Counted from the stretch's first letter, positions 1 to 5,936 are shown. The stretch is 5,936 bases of DNA from Pirellulaceae bacterium (GCA_022448645.1 JAKVBZ010000169.1:1-5936); one strand, 5' to 3'. The notes: generated by a model from the sequence alone, not told the origin. A program made the numbers and translations.

Positions 1-1
1 C

Positions 2-697
2 AATCATATGCACCGGTTGATGATGACCTCGGCCACCTATCGCCGTTCATCGGAAACGACCGATAGGCAACGACGACTCGATCCCAACAACCGTTTGCTA
101 TCACACATGCCATTGAGGCGTATGGAGGCGGAAGTCTTACGGGATTCGTTGTTGGCCGTGGCCGGACAGCTGGATTTGACCCCTTTCGGCCCGCCAGATG
201 ACATTGACGTGCGGGATGACGGACTGGTGGTCGCGCTAGCCAAGGCGTCGGGACAGCGACGTAGCATTTACATCGAGAAACGTCGTAGCCAACGGTTGAC
301 GATCCTGGACAACTTCGATCGCCCGGCAATGAGCCCCAACTGCGTAGATCGTACTGAATCGATCGTTGCACCCCAGGCGCTGCAATTGATGAACAACAAG
401 ACTGTTTATGAGTTGAGCCTGGCACTGGCGGATCGAATTCTGTTGGAGAGGGGTGAAGAGGATCACGATCGTATCGATCAATTATTCCTGGTCACGGTCG
501 GACGAGCGCCGATCGACGACGAACGACATACCTTGCTCGAGGTGCTGGAACGTATCCGAGAGAAGTGGTTGCGTCATGAGGTCTCTTCCCCCCAGGTAGA
601 AAAACGTGTGGAGCTAGAGCGAAAATCGACACGACGAGCATATCAGACTATCTGTCATGCTGTCCTAAGTTCAGCAGCGTTCCTGTATATTGATTGA
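2..697 (+). CDS. PSD1/DUF1553 domain protein, C-terminal part (5' end cut by window)
   Basis: This is the C-terminal part of a planctomycete PSD1 (DUF1553) protein; about 231 residues are visible. The frame is open to the window edge, and the ATG at 8 lies inside the conserved 'HRLMMTSATYRRSS' block, so it is not the start. Numbering from that Met, the family landmarks occur in order: DPNNRLL with LRRMEAEVLRD at about 25-46, FDRPAM with a Cys/Arg-rich turn at 103-115, the APQALQLMNN helix at 121-130, the LFLVTVGRAP segment at 159-168, and a closing AVLSSAAFLYID at 218-229. In family members this domain follows PSCyt1/PSCyt2 (DUF1549) regions, sometimes with a cytochrome c domain, in large exported proteins. 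Those parts would lie upstream of the window. The biochemical role is not established. The gene ends at TGA, 6 nt before a DUF1501 gene, and the two are probably co-transcribed. Confidence 0.9.
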   Translation, partial: NHMHRLMMTSATYRRSSETTDRQRRLDPNNRLLSHMPLRRMEAEVLRDSLLAVAGQLDLTPFGPPDDIDVRDDGLVVALAKASGQRRSIYIEKRRSQRLTILDNFDRPAMSPNCVDRTESIVAPQALQLMNNKTVYELSLALADRILLERGEEDHDRIDQLFLVTVGRAPIDDERHTLLEVLERIREKWLRHEVSSPQVEKRVELERKSTRRAYQTICHAVLSSAAFLYID

Positions 698-703
698 GAT
701 TGA

Positions 704-2323
704 ATGAACCAAGCGAACCATCAATGTCGAGCGTTACGCAAGCGGCGTTCAGGATTGCATGCTGGATGCAGGGTGCAAGATGCAGGCACGAACCAGGGTG
801 TTGATGGATACCGACCACCGCGCGTCGAGCACCAGGCTTCGGCTCGTGGGACCAGTGCTGTATCACCTGTTGCGACGTTTTCCCGTCGTAACTTTTTTGA
901 CAGCCTTTCCCAAGGCATGATGGGGGCGGCGCTGGCGTCGATCTTTTCTCAGGATTTGTTTGGGCGTGATCTGAACGCAATCGTCGCGGAGGAAGTTGGC
1001 TCAGAACCTCAAGACTTGAAGCCACGAAAGTCCCACGTGGAAGCGCCGGCTCAGGCGGTGATCCAGCTGTTCATGAACGGCGGACCTAGCCAGATGGATC
1101 TGTTCGATCCGAAACCGGAGCTAGCTCGCAGACACGGTCAAACTTATTTTGATCAGATCGCCGGTGAGGTCGAAAATCCCAGGGGCGCCGGAGCGTTGAC
1201 CCGCAGCTGGTACAAGTTCCGGCAGCGGGGTGAATGTGGCATGTGGGTTTCGGACGTGTTACCGTATACCGCTGACTGTGTGGACGATATCGCGCTGATT
1301 CGGTCGATGCATACCACCAATCTGACACATGAGCCAGCGCTATTCAAAATTCACAGCGGGCGCGAGATGTCGGGCCTGCCGTCGTTGGGTGCTTGGGTGG
1401 CATACGCTTTGGGAACGGAGAACCAGAACCTGCCTGCCTACATCGTGCTGGATGATCCGGCCGGGTTGCCGGTGAACAAAACTCAGAACTGGCAGGCTGG
1501 ATTCCTTCCGCCGATTTTTCAGGGCACCCGGTTTCGTGCGACAGGTTTACCGGTGCTCAATCTGGAACGTGATTTCGACGAACCGTCGTGGGTCGGGAGC
1601 CTAGAGCGCGACTTGGTGTCGCGACTCGACCAGATTCATCAGACCACCCGCCCGCAGCATCCCCAGTTAGGTGCGCGCATCGCGAGTTACGAGCTGGCTG
1701 CACGGATGCAGTTGGAGGTGACTGATGCGCTCGATTGTTCTGATGAAACGCAGAACACGCTCGATATGTACGGGATTGGCCAGGAGGTAACCGATTCGTA
1801 CGGAAAGCGTTGCCTATACGCGCGCCGCTTGGTGGAACGTGGCGTACGGTTTGTCCAGTTGTTTATTGAAAGACAAATCTGGGATAACCATACGAATCTG
1901 GGACCCGGCTTGAAGGACGCTTGCTTGAAAACGGATCAACCGATTGCCGCGCTGCTAAAAGATCTCAAGCAACGTGGATTGCTCGACAGCACGTTGGTCG
2001 TCTGGGGCGGCGAGTTTGGCCGGCTACCGATTTCCCAGTTGCCGGAGGACAGAGACGTTATGAAAGCAGGGCGAGACCATAATAAGAACGCCATGGTTAC
2101 CTGGATGGCGGGTGGTGGAGTCAAAGGAGGAATCACGTACGGTTCGACCGATGAACTTGGCTTCGCGGCCACCGAAAACAAGATCACCGTTCCGGATTGG
2201 CATGCCACGATCTTGCACCAGTTGGGCATGCACCACGAGGAACTCTATGCCATACGCAATGGACTGCGTGAACGATTGACAGGCGTCGAAGAGGCACACG
2301 TTGTGCACGACATTCTGATGTGA
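704..2323 (+). CDS. DUF1501 family protein with twin-arginine signal
   Basis: This is a 539-residue DUF1501 protein, a family in the alkaline phosphatase/sulfatase-like superfamily whose substrates are unknown. A twin-arginine motif, SRRNFF (residues 60-65), followed by the weakly hydrophobic GMMGAALASIF suggests Tat export. Family blocks seen in order are FMNGGPSQMDLFDPKPEL (123-140), IRSMHTTNLTHEPALFKIHS (199-218), PSLGAWVAYALG (226-237), RGVRFVQLF with DNH (379-396), LVVWGGEFGR (431-440), GRDHN (456-460), GGVKGGITYGSTDE (471-484), VPDWHATILHQLG (496-508) and a closing VVHDILM. The His and Asp residues in these blocks are plausible metal ligands (inference). Length and C-terminus look complete. 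The ATG at 704 lies just after the PSD1 stop, but no strong ribosome site precedes it. It leaves about 59 residues before the Arg pair, which is unusually long. No other ATG occurs before the signal; a TTG at 755 is possible. Confidence 0.92.
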   Translation: MNQANHQCRALRKRRSGLHAGCRVQDAGTNQGVDGYRPPRVEHQASARGTSAVSPVATFSRRNFFDSLSQGMMGAALASIFSQDLFGRDLNAIVAEEVGSEPQDLKPRKSHVEAPAQAVIQLFMNGGPSQMDLFDPKPELARRHGQTYFDQIAGEVENPRGAGALTRSWYKFRQRGECGMWVSDVLPYTADCVDDIALIRSMHTTNLTHEPALFKIHSGREMSGLPSLGAWVAYALGTENQNLPAYIVLDDPAGLPVNKTQNWQAGFLPPIFQGTRFRATGLPVLNLERDFDEPSWVGSLERDLVSRLDQIHQTTRPQHPQLGARIASYELAARMQLEVTDALDCSDETQNTLDMYGIGQEVTDSYGKRCLYARRLVERGVRFVQLFIERQIWDNHTNLGPGLKDACLKTDQPIAALLKDLKQRGLLDSTLVVWGGEFGRLPISQLPEDRDVMKAGRDHNKNAMVTWMAGGGVKGGITYGSTDELGFAATENKITVPDWHATILHQLGMHHEELYAIRNGLRERLTGVEEAHVVHDILM

Positions 2324-2604
2324 TACCTACCCGATGAACCTCATTGGGGAACTCGCTTATCTACACTGCCGTCGACGATGCTACGAGGGCGTACTGATTC
2401 TCATCTTATCATTGAGATCTTCTGCTTATTCTTTAAAGACTGGTGATGTGAGACGAGGCTATCGTCTAATGGACATGCAAATAAGTGAAGGTCATCGAGC
2501 AGCACAAAAATTGCAGTTGTTAGCGATAACCGCCGTTATCTGGGTCATCCTTGGGGGAGAGCAAACTAGCAGGTGTTAGTGAGAGATATATGAATTTGAA
2601 TTAG

Positions 2605-2631
2605 CAAGTTGCTAGGATAGCATCCAACTTG
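2605..2631. other. Imperfect hairpin in the intergenic gap
   Basis: The outer arms CAAGTT (2605-2610) and AACTTG (2626-2631) are perfectly complementary. The inner arms GCTA (2611-2614) and TAGC (2618-2621) close a GGA loop, and a few unpaired bases lie on the 3' side. It is the most elaborate dyad in this gap. It could act as a terminator or stabilising structure at the end of the PSD1-DUF1501 transcript, but no U-tract follows, so the function is open. Confidence 0.35.
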
Positions 2632-2718
2632 TGCTTTGGCCTTTGCCAGTTCAATGTTTCACTATGAGCATAGCTGTTTAATTTTCCAATGTTCTCGATG
2701 GCGATGGTACAATGAATG

Positions 2719-2743
2719 GTGGATAGGCATCGTGGATAGGCAT
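2719..2743. repeat. 12-bp direct repeat, two copies one base apart
   Basis: GTGGATAGGCAT occurs at 2719-2730 and again at 2732-2743, separated by a single C, giving a 13-bp period. Both copies are identical. The repeat lies in non-coding DNA about 210 nt before the glycosyltransferase start. It could be a slippage product or a tandem binding site; the sequence alone does not decide. Confidence 0.6.
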
Positions 2744-2812
2744 TACGGGAAACTGGTTGTTACGTCATTGAAAAATTGATGGTGTGATCCTAGAAGTGGG
2801 TGATTGTCGGAT

Positions 2813-2842
2813 TTGAAAGCCGTCTATCGACCTGAACATACT
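2813..2842 (+). promoter_or_regulatory. Weak sigma70-like promoter candidate for the glycosyltransferase gene
   Basis: TTGAAA (2813-2818) matches five of six bases of a -35 box. CATACT (2837-2842), 18 nt further on, matches four of six bases of a -10 box. It would give a leader of roughly 100 nt before the GTG at 2954. Planctomycete promoter rules are poorly defined and such matches are common by chance. It is listed because some promoter is needed in this gap. Confidence 0.2.
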
Positions 2843-2941
2843 TGAGAGAGTGGATGGGGACAGTCAGATGTTCACCTCACACTTTTGAAGTTTTGGACGG
2901 CGAAAGTAATTCACGGTCGCAAGATTAAATGTTTAGTGAGT

Positions 2942-2947
2942 GAGGAG
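2942..2947 (+). promoter_or_regulatory. Ribosome binding site that sets the glycosyltransferase start
   Basis: GAGGAG lies 6 nt before the GTG at 2954. It is the only good Shine-Dalgarno match near the candidate starts (TTG 2885, GTG 2936, GTG 2954, ATG 2969). The ATG at 2969 is 21 nt away, too far for this site. It therefore favours GTG 2954 as the start. Confidence 0.55.
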
Positions 2948-2953
2948 TTGTAC

Positions 2954-4123
2954 GTGCTTGTGGTGTCGATGTGGATCTTCTGGATTGCGGTAGTAGCAGT
3001 AACTTATCCTTACTTTATCTATCCACTTCTTCTTTTGTTGATTCGTCCTTTTGTGGTTGATCCGGCGAGTCGGCTGGATGATTCTTATCAGCCGAGCGTC
3101 TCGATCATCCTGGCTGCCTATAACGAGCAAGATTGCCTAGCCGCAAAGTTGGAGAACTGCCTCGGACTCGAATACCCTGTCGAGAAATTAGAAATCCTTA
3201 TTGGATCCGACGCTTCGAAGGATCATACCAATCAGATTGCGGAGTCTTTCGTGTCGCGCGGCATACGATTTTTTTCCTACCAGAATCGAGGGGGAAAAAT
3301 GTCGGTTGTGAATCGTTTGGTGGCCGAAGCGACGGGAGAAATCTGTGTTTTCTCTGATATCTCCGAACTTTTTGATCGAGACGTCATTCACAAACTGACG
3401 CGTCATTTTGCAGATCGGGAGATTGGTGCGGTTACGGGAAATCACTTATACAATCTCGAAAAAACAGGATTGGGGTTAGGTACTCGATTTTACTGGCGGT
3501 TCCAACGATTCTTGCAGTCGATCGAAAGTCGACTTTCCACCATCTGTATGTGCGACGGTACGATCTATGCAGTTAGGCGAGAGTGGTATCTGCCTCCCGT
3601 GAACAACACGATTAACGACGACGTGGCTGTACCTCTGGGAATCATCCTCAAGGGAAAGCGGGTGATTTTTGAAGCGGAAGCAATTGCCCGAGGGAATGTT
3701 TTGCGTCAGACACGGCAGTTTTTTCGCCAAAAGATCCGTAGTCAATCGGGTAAGTATCAAAATTTTGTCAGGTTTCCTCGGATGTTTTTTCCCCGGCCGT
3801 TTATCCGATTTTGGATTTATTGGTCTCATTCGGTGATGCCGGTGTTGGTTCCCTGGTTTTTGTTGGCTCTGCTCATTTCCAACGTGACTGTGGTCCGGAC
3901 AGGAGGATCCGTTTGGTTTAGCTATTTCTTGGCGCTGCAAGTCACGTTCTACCTTACAGCCGTTTGGGGTCTTTTGGCCAATCAGCTCAACTGGTACCTG
4001 CCGGTGATCTCTAGCATGACGGCACTCCCATTTTATTTTGTGACCGCAAATGCCGGTTCAATCTTTGGATTGTTTGCGTTTCTAGCGAATACTCAGTCTA
4101 CAGCTTGGCGGAAGGTCGAATGA
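2954..4123 (+). CDS. Membrane-bound family 2 glycosyltransferase, cellulose-synthase-like (CESA_like_1 type)
   Basis: From the chosen GTG start the protein has 389 residues. It would transfer a sugar from a nucleotide-sugar donor at the cytoplasmic face of the inner membrane, probably in exopolysaccharide or surface glycan assembly; donor and acceptor are unknown. An N-terminal membrane helix spans about 5-30. The GT-A domain follows: PSVSIILAAYNE (47-58), GSDASKD (84-90, first nucleotide-binding Asp), GGKMSVVNRLVAEATGE (113-129), FSDIS (133-137, the DxD position), CDGTIYAVRR (200-209), NDDV (221-224, probable catalytic Asp) and KGKRVIFEAEAIA (233-245). There are about three C-terminal membrane segments, at roughly 286-310, 321-345 and 350-377. 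The QxxRW motif of processive synthases is not seen; RQKIRSQSG (258-266) occupies that region. Related proteins usually read DAN or DAD where this one has DIS. An ATG overlaps its stop as ATGA, and algD follows 274 nt later. Confidence 0.9.
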   Translation: MLVVSMWIFWIAVVAVTYPYFIYPLLLLLIRPFVVDPASRLDDSYQPSVSIILAAYNEQDCLAAKLENCLGLEYPVEKLEILIGSDASKDHTNQIAESFVSRGIRFFSYQNRGGKMSVVNRLVAEATGEICVFSDISELFDRDVIHKLTRHFADREIGAVTGNHLYNLEKTGLGLGTRFYWRFQRFLQSIESRLSTICMCDGTIYAVRREWYLPPVNNTINDDVAVPLGIILKGKRVIFEAEAIARGNVLRQTRQFFRQKIRSQSGKYQNFVRFPRMFFPRPFIRFWIYWSHSVMPVLVPWFLLALLISNVTVVRTGGSVWFSYFLALQVTFYLTAVWGLLANQLNWYLPVISSMTALPFYFVTANAGSIFGLFAFLANTQSTAWRKVE

Positions 4124-4401
4124 AAAGTCACAGAGTTCCTAAAGGTTTTTATCGATGGTCAACAAACGCTCGAAGGCCTCTTTGTGTTTCGTCGATCACT
4201 AAGATCGAACGAGACCAGTAGCCGCCGAGTACGACGTTTTCGACTGCCCTTTTTCTTACTCACTTGAGGAGACCCAATCATACGTTTTGGAAAAAATCTC
4301 AACAGGATCATGATTGCGATTTGACACTGTACGGTCCGCAGCGATCTGTTGAGAGAATGGTGGAAGTTTCCTGGGCCTTTAAAAATACGGAAGTAACTTG
4401 A
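4120..4401 (+). pseudogene. Possible amber-interrupted small gene between glycosyltransferase and algD
   Basis: An ATG at 4120 overlaps the glycosyltransferase stop (ATGA) and has GGAAGG at 4110-4115, 4 nt before it. The frame runs 33 codons to a TAG at 4219-4221. It is then open again until TGA at 4399-4401, which overlaps the TTG start of the next gene. The span is 93 codons with one internal stop. The overlaps at both ends look like translational coupling of an operon gene. Against this, the peptide (MKSHRVPKGFYRWS at its start, AFKNTEVT at its end) matches no family I know and has an unremarkable composition. It may be a broken gene, a real 33-residue leader-like peptide, or chance in a 274-nt gap. 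Confidence 0.25.
4187..4214. other. Bulged hairpin between glycosyltransferase and algD
   Basis: The arms at 4187-4197 and 4203-4214 form 11 pairs around a 5-nt ACTAA loop: TCGATC pairs with GATCGA, then after one bulged A (4209) the pairing continues TTTCG with CGAGA, including one G-U. It is the longest stem I found in the window. No T-run follows directly, so a simple intrinsic terminator is unlikely. An intercistronic RNA stabiliser, processing site or attenuator is possible. Confidence 0.4.
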
Positions 4402-5708
4402 AAGTTTCAATTTTTGGTACTGGTTATGTAGGTGTCGTTTCGCTGGCTTGCCTGCTTCGAGATGGCCATCAAGTTGTGGGAATCGACCCAGTCCGCAGCA
4501 AAATTGACGACTTGTCGCAAGGTCGAACGCCCATTCAGGAACCTCAGGTGGCCGCACTGATCTCAGCAGGTCACGCGGCGGGTCGCCTGCGGGCTACGAT
4601 CGATCCGGCAGAGGGAATTCATGACTCGGAAATGCTCTGGTTATGTGTGGGCACACCTTCTCGGCAGGATGGAGTGATCAATTTGGATTTTCTGAGTAGG
4701 GCAATACAAGACATCGGTAAGGCCTTGCGCAAAGTAAAAACGAAACCCTTAATTGTGATTCGCAGTACGGTTCTTCCTGGTACGACGCAAAACAAACTGG
4801 TACCCGTATTGGAAAACGCCAGTGGTATGTCGGTGGGACGTGATATCCATGTCGTCTATCACCCGGAATTTTTACGCGAGGGATCTGCGGTAAACGATTT
4901 TGATGACCCACCGAAAATCGTTGTTGGTGAATTGACCGAACGTACTGCCGATCGACTGCTGGCTCTCTACAAGAACTGTCAGGCTCCTCGATTTCGTCTG
5001 CAATTGGCCGAAGCAGAACTGGTCAAGTATTGCGACAACCTGTTCCATGCAGTGAAAATCACTTTCGCCAATGAAATTGGCGCTATTGCAAAAGAATTGG
5101 ACATTGATGCACGGATCGTGGCGGACGTGTTTTGTGCGGATCGCAAGCTAAATATCAGCTCTCGATATCTGCGTCCAGGATTTGCTTTCGGTGGATCGTG
5201 TCTTCCCAAGGATTTACGAGCCATGCTGCGTCGATCTACTGAACTTTCTGTCGACGTGCCTATGCTCAACTCTGTGTTAAGCAGTAATCGATTGCAGGTA
5301 GAACGACTTGTCGATCGTATTTTGGCAGTAGCGCCACAGCAGGTAGGACTCGTAGGGCTGGCATTTAAAAGCAATACAGATGACATGCGTGAAAGTCCTT
5401 ATGTTGACGTTGCCAAACGACTGATCGGTGAGGGAATACCGTTAAAGATTTATGATGAGGGTGTTCAGCCAGAAAGACTGATCGGGAGTAATAAAGATAG
5501 TGTTCACAACGCACTTGGTCACTTAGAAAAATGGCTGGTAGCTACCTGCGATGAACTTGCGTCATGTGAATTGATTTTGATAAACCATGCGTCGGTGACA
5601 GCCGATCACGTGCATACATGGTTGGATAAAAACATCATGGTCGTCGACTTGGTGGGAATTTCCGATGTAGACCACACTCGAGGAAAGTACACTGGCATTG
5701 CTTGGTAA
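4398..5708 (+). CDS. algD: Nucleotide-sugar dehydrogenase of the AlgD (GDP-mannose 6-dehydrogenase) type
   Basis: This 436-residue cytoplasmic enzyme would oxidise C6 of a nucleotide-bound hexose with two NAD+, most likely GDP-mannose to GDP-mannuronate, a precursor for uronate-containing polysaccharide. The NAD-binding GxGxxG is at 7-12, with Asp30 ending the second strand (VVGID). Family blocks are CVGTPS (83-88), RSTVLPGT (122-129, Thr124), HPEFLREG (155-162, Glu161), VKYCDN (209-214, Lys210 and Asn214) and PGFAFGGSCLPKD (260-272). The catalytic cysteine is Cys268, the same number as in Pseudomonas AlgD. The FAFGGSCLPKD wording, the matching 436-residue length and the closing GIAW (GICW in AlgD) favour AlgD over UDP-glucose dehydrogenase, but substrate choice is inferred. 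The start is TTG at 4398, with GGAAG 4 nt upstream; translation from it gives the typical KVSIFGTGYVG opening, and no ATG fits. It sits in a same-strand series after the glycosyltransferase. Confidence 0.88.
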   Translation: MKVSIFGTGYVGVVSLACLLRDGHQVVGIDPVRSKIDDLSQGRTPIQEPQVAALISAGHAAGRLRATIDPAEGIHDSEMLWLCVGTPSRQDGVINLDFLSRAIQDIGKALRKVKTKPLIVIRSTVLPGTTQNKLVPVLENASGMSVGRDIHVVYHPEFLREGSAVNDFDDPPKIVVGELTERTADRLLALYKNCQAPRFRLQLAEAELVKYCDNLFHAVKITFANEIGAIAKELDIDARIVADVFCADRKLNISSRYLRPGFAFGGSCLPKDLRAMLRRSTELSVDVPMLNSVLSSNRLQVERLVDRILAVAPQQVGLVGLAFKSNTDDMRESPYVDVAKRLIGEGIPLKIYDEGVQPERLIGSNKDSVHNALGHLEKWLVATCDELASCELILINHASVTADHVHTWLDKNIMVVDLVGISDVDHTRGKYTGIAW

Positions 5709-5730
5709 GATAAAGGCCTTGTGTCCACAA

Positions 5731-5737
5731 AGGTGAT
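5731..5737 (+). promoter_or_regulatory. Strong ribosome binding site before the broken Trm112/methyltransferase gene
   Basis: AGGTGAT is complementary to the 3' end of 16S rRNA over seven bases and lies 5 nt before the ATG at 5743. It also forms part of a small dyad with the sequence just after algD (CCTTGTG 5717-5723, CACAAAGG 5726-5733), which could partly hide it. The site is intact although the gene behind it is broken. Confidence 0.5.
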
Positions 5738-5742
5738 GTGTG

Positions 5743-5936
5743 ATGAAAAAAGACTTTCTTGAGATTCTCGTTTGTCCCACGTGCGAGTCCTCGCCGTGAT
5801 GGGACGTTTATGCAACGTGTTCTCTGCGATGTTGACAATTTATCGCCGAAATATGCGCATACTCATGAGGAGAAAGAGGTGCGAGCGTGGTCTGAAACGG
5901 CAGGATTCAAGGCCGTACGAGCCGTTAACCAATCCA
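5743..5936 (+). pseudogene. Remnant of a Trm112-like/SAM-methyltransferase gene, middle deleted and frame broken
   Basis: The ATG at 5743 begins an 18-residue peptide, MKKDFLEILVCPTCESSP, stopped by TGA at 5797. It is the typical opening of a Trm112-like (UPF0434) zinc ribbon, including the CPxC metal knuckle. Such a head often precedes a class I SAM-dependent methyltransferase domain in bacterial glycan loci. From about 5798 a different frame is open to the window end and reads like the tail of such a methyltransferase: NLSPKYAHTHEEKEVRAW then ETAGF, as in the family's 'SPKYxxxHxxxEVxxWFxxAGF' region. The SAM-binding core, normally some 150-200 residues, is missing between the two. The simplest reading is an internal deletion that also shifted the frame. 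The remnant starts 34 nt after algD with an intact ribosome site, so an intact ancestor probably belonged to the same operon. The 3' end is outside the window. Confidence 0.6.

Larger units (their letters stand above)
2324..2953. other. Long gene-free gap between the DUF1501 and glycosyltransferase genes
   Basis: I see no convincing gene here. The one longer reading frame (2334-2579, 81 codons) has no ribosome site and an unlikely composition, and it resembles no family I know. By eye the stretch is more AT-rich than the genes before it. It contains small dyads at 2451-2467 (arms AGACGA/TCGTCT, 5-nt loop), 2525-2540 (GATAAC/GTTATC, 4-nt loop), 2605-2631 (listed separately) and 2662-2673 (CTATG/CATAG). 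None is followed by a T-run, so a classic intrinsic terminator for the upstream gene cannot be named. The last part, from about 2813, probably holds the promoter and leader of the glycosyltransferase gene. Confidence 0.6.

Noticed and set aside
2334..2579. 81-codon + strand frame after the DUF1501 gene, with a hydrophobic stretch near its end
   Set aside because: It has no ribosome site before the ATG, no recognisable family, an unlikely composition, and it spans two of the dyads. Chance is the better explanation.
2856..2865. GGGGACAGTC, similar to sequences I associate with REP elements near Y1-type transposases
   Set aside because: There is one copy only, with no inverted partner and no transposase nearby. 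The resemblance is from memory and cannot be tested here.
2885..2953. Upstream TTG start at 2885, adding 23 residues to the glycosyltransferase
   Set aside because: The added residues are not family-like and no ribosome site precedes the TTG, whereas GTG 2954 has GAGGAG at 6 nt.
3476..3940. 154-codon minus-strand frame inside the glycosyltransferase gene
   Set aside because: It lies wholly within a strongly supported GT2 gene on the other strand and its protein shows no domain signal.
4321..4326. Perfect TTGACA -35 box upstream of algD
   Set aside because: No acceptable -10 hexamer lies 16-18 nt downstream (best match three of six), so an internal promoter is not supported.
4159..4557. 132-codon minus-strand frame across the glycosyltransferase-algD gap
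   Set aside because: It overlaps the well-supported start of algD on the opposite strand, has no family resemblance and is rich in basic residues, as expected of a shadow frame.
5562..5838. Three overlapping minus-strand frames across the end of algD and the following remnant
   Set aside because: They have no ribosome sites or recognisable domains, they overlap one another in different frames, and they oppose well-supported + strand coding sequence.

Overview
The window looks like a chromosomal piece from a planctomycete, or less likely another PVC-group bacterium. The main reason is the first gene pair: the 3' end of a PSD1/DUF1553 gene followed 6 nt later by a DUF1501 gene with a twin-arginine signal. 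Adjacent genes of these two families are characteristic of Planctomycetes and Verrucomicrobia. Every supported gene lies on the + strand. Two of the genes appear to start at GTG or TTG rather than ATG.

Layout. (1) 2-697 is the C-terminal part of a PSD1 protein, cut by the window edge. (2) 704-2323 is a complete DUF1501 protein, probably exported by the Tat system. (3) 2324-2953 is a gap of about 630 nt with no convincing gene. It holds several small dyad symmetries, a 12-bp tandem repeat and a weak candidate promoter. (4) 2954-4123 is a membrane-anchored family 2 glycosyltransferase of the cellulose-synthase-like type. (5) 4120-4401 is an inter-gene stretch that is open in one frame except for a single amber codon, and it contains a long bulged hairpin. 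(6) 4398-5708 is a nucleotide-sugar dehydrogenase that matches AlgD (GDP-mannose 6-dehydrogenase) in length, active-site positions and C-terminal residues. (7) 5743-5936 appears to be a gene remnant: a Trm112-like zinc-ribbon start is joined, out of frame, to the C-terminal end of a SAM-dependent methyltransferase.

The window has two functional halves. The first belongs to the poorly understood secreted PSD1/DUF1501 systems. The second is part of a surface or exopolysaccharide locus: the dehydrogenase would make a GDP-uronic acid, the glycosyltransferase would use an activated sugar at the inner membrane, and a methyltransferase would once have followed. The combination raises the possibility of a uronate-containing polysaccharide. 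No Alg8, Alg44, epimerase or export gene is visible here, so calling it an alginate system would go beyond the sequence. The most unusual items are the collapsed methyltransferase gene and the amber-interrupted frame between the glycosyltransferase and dehydrogenase genes.
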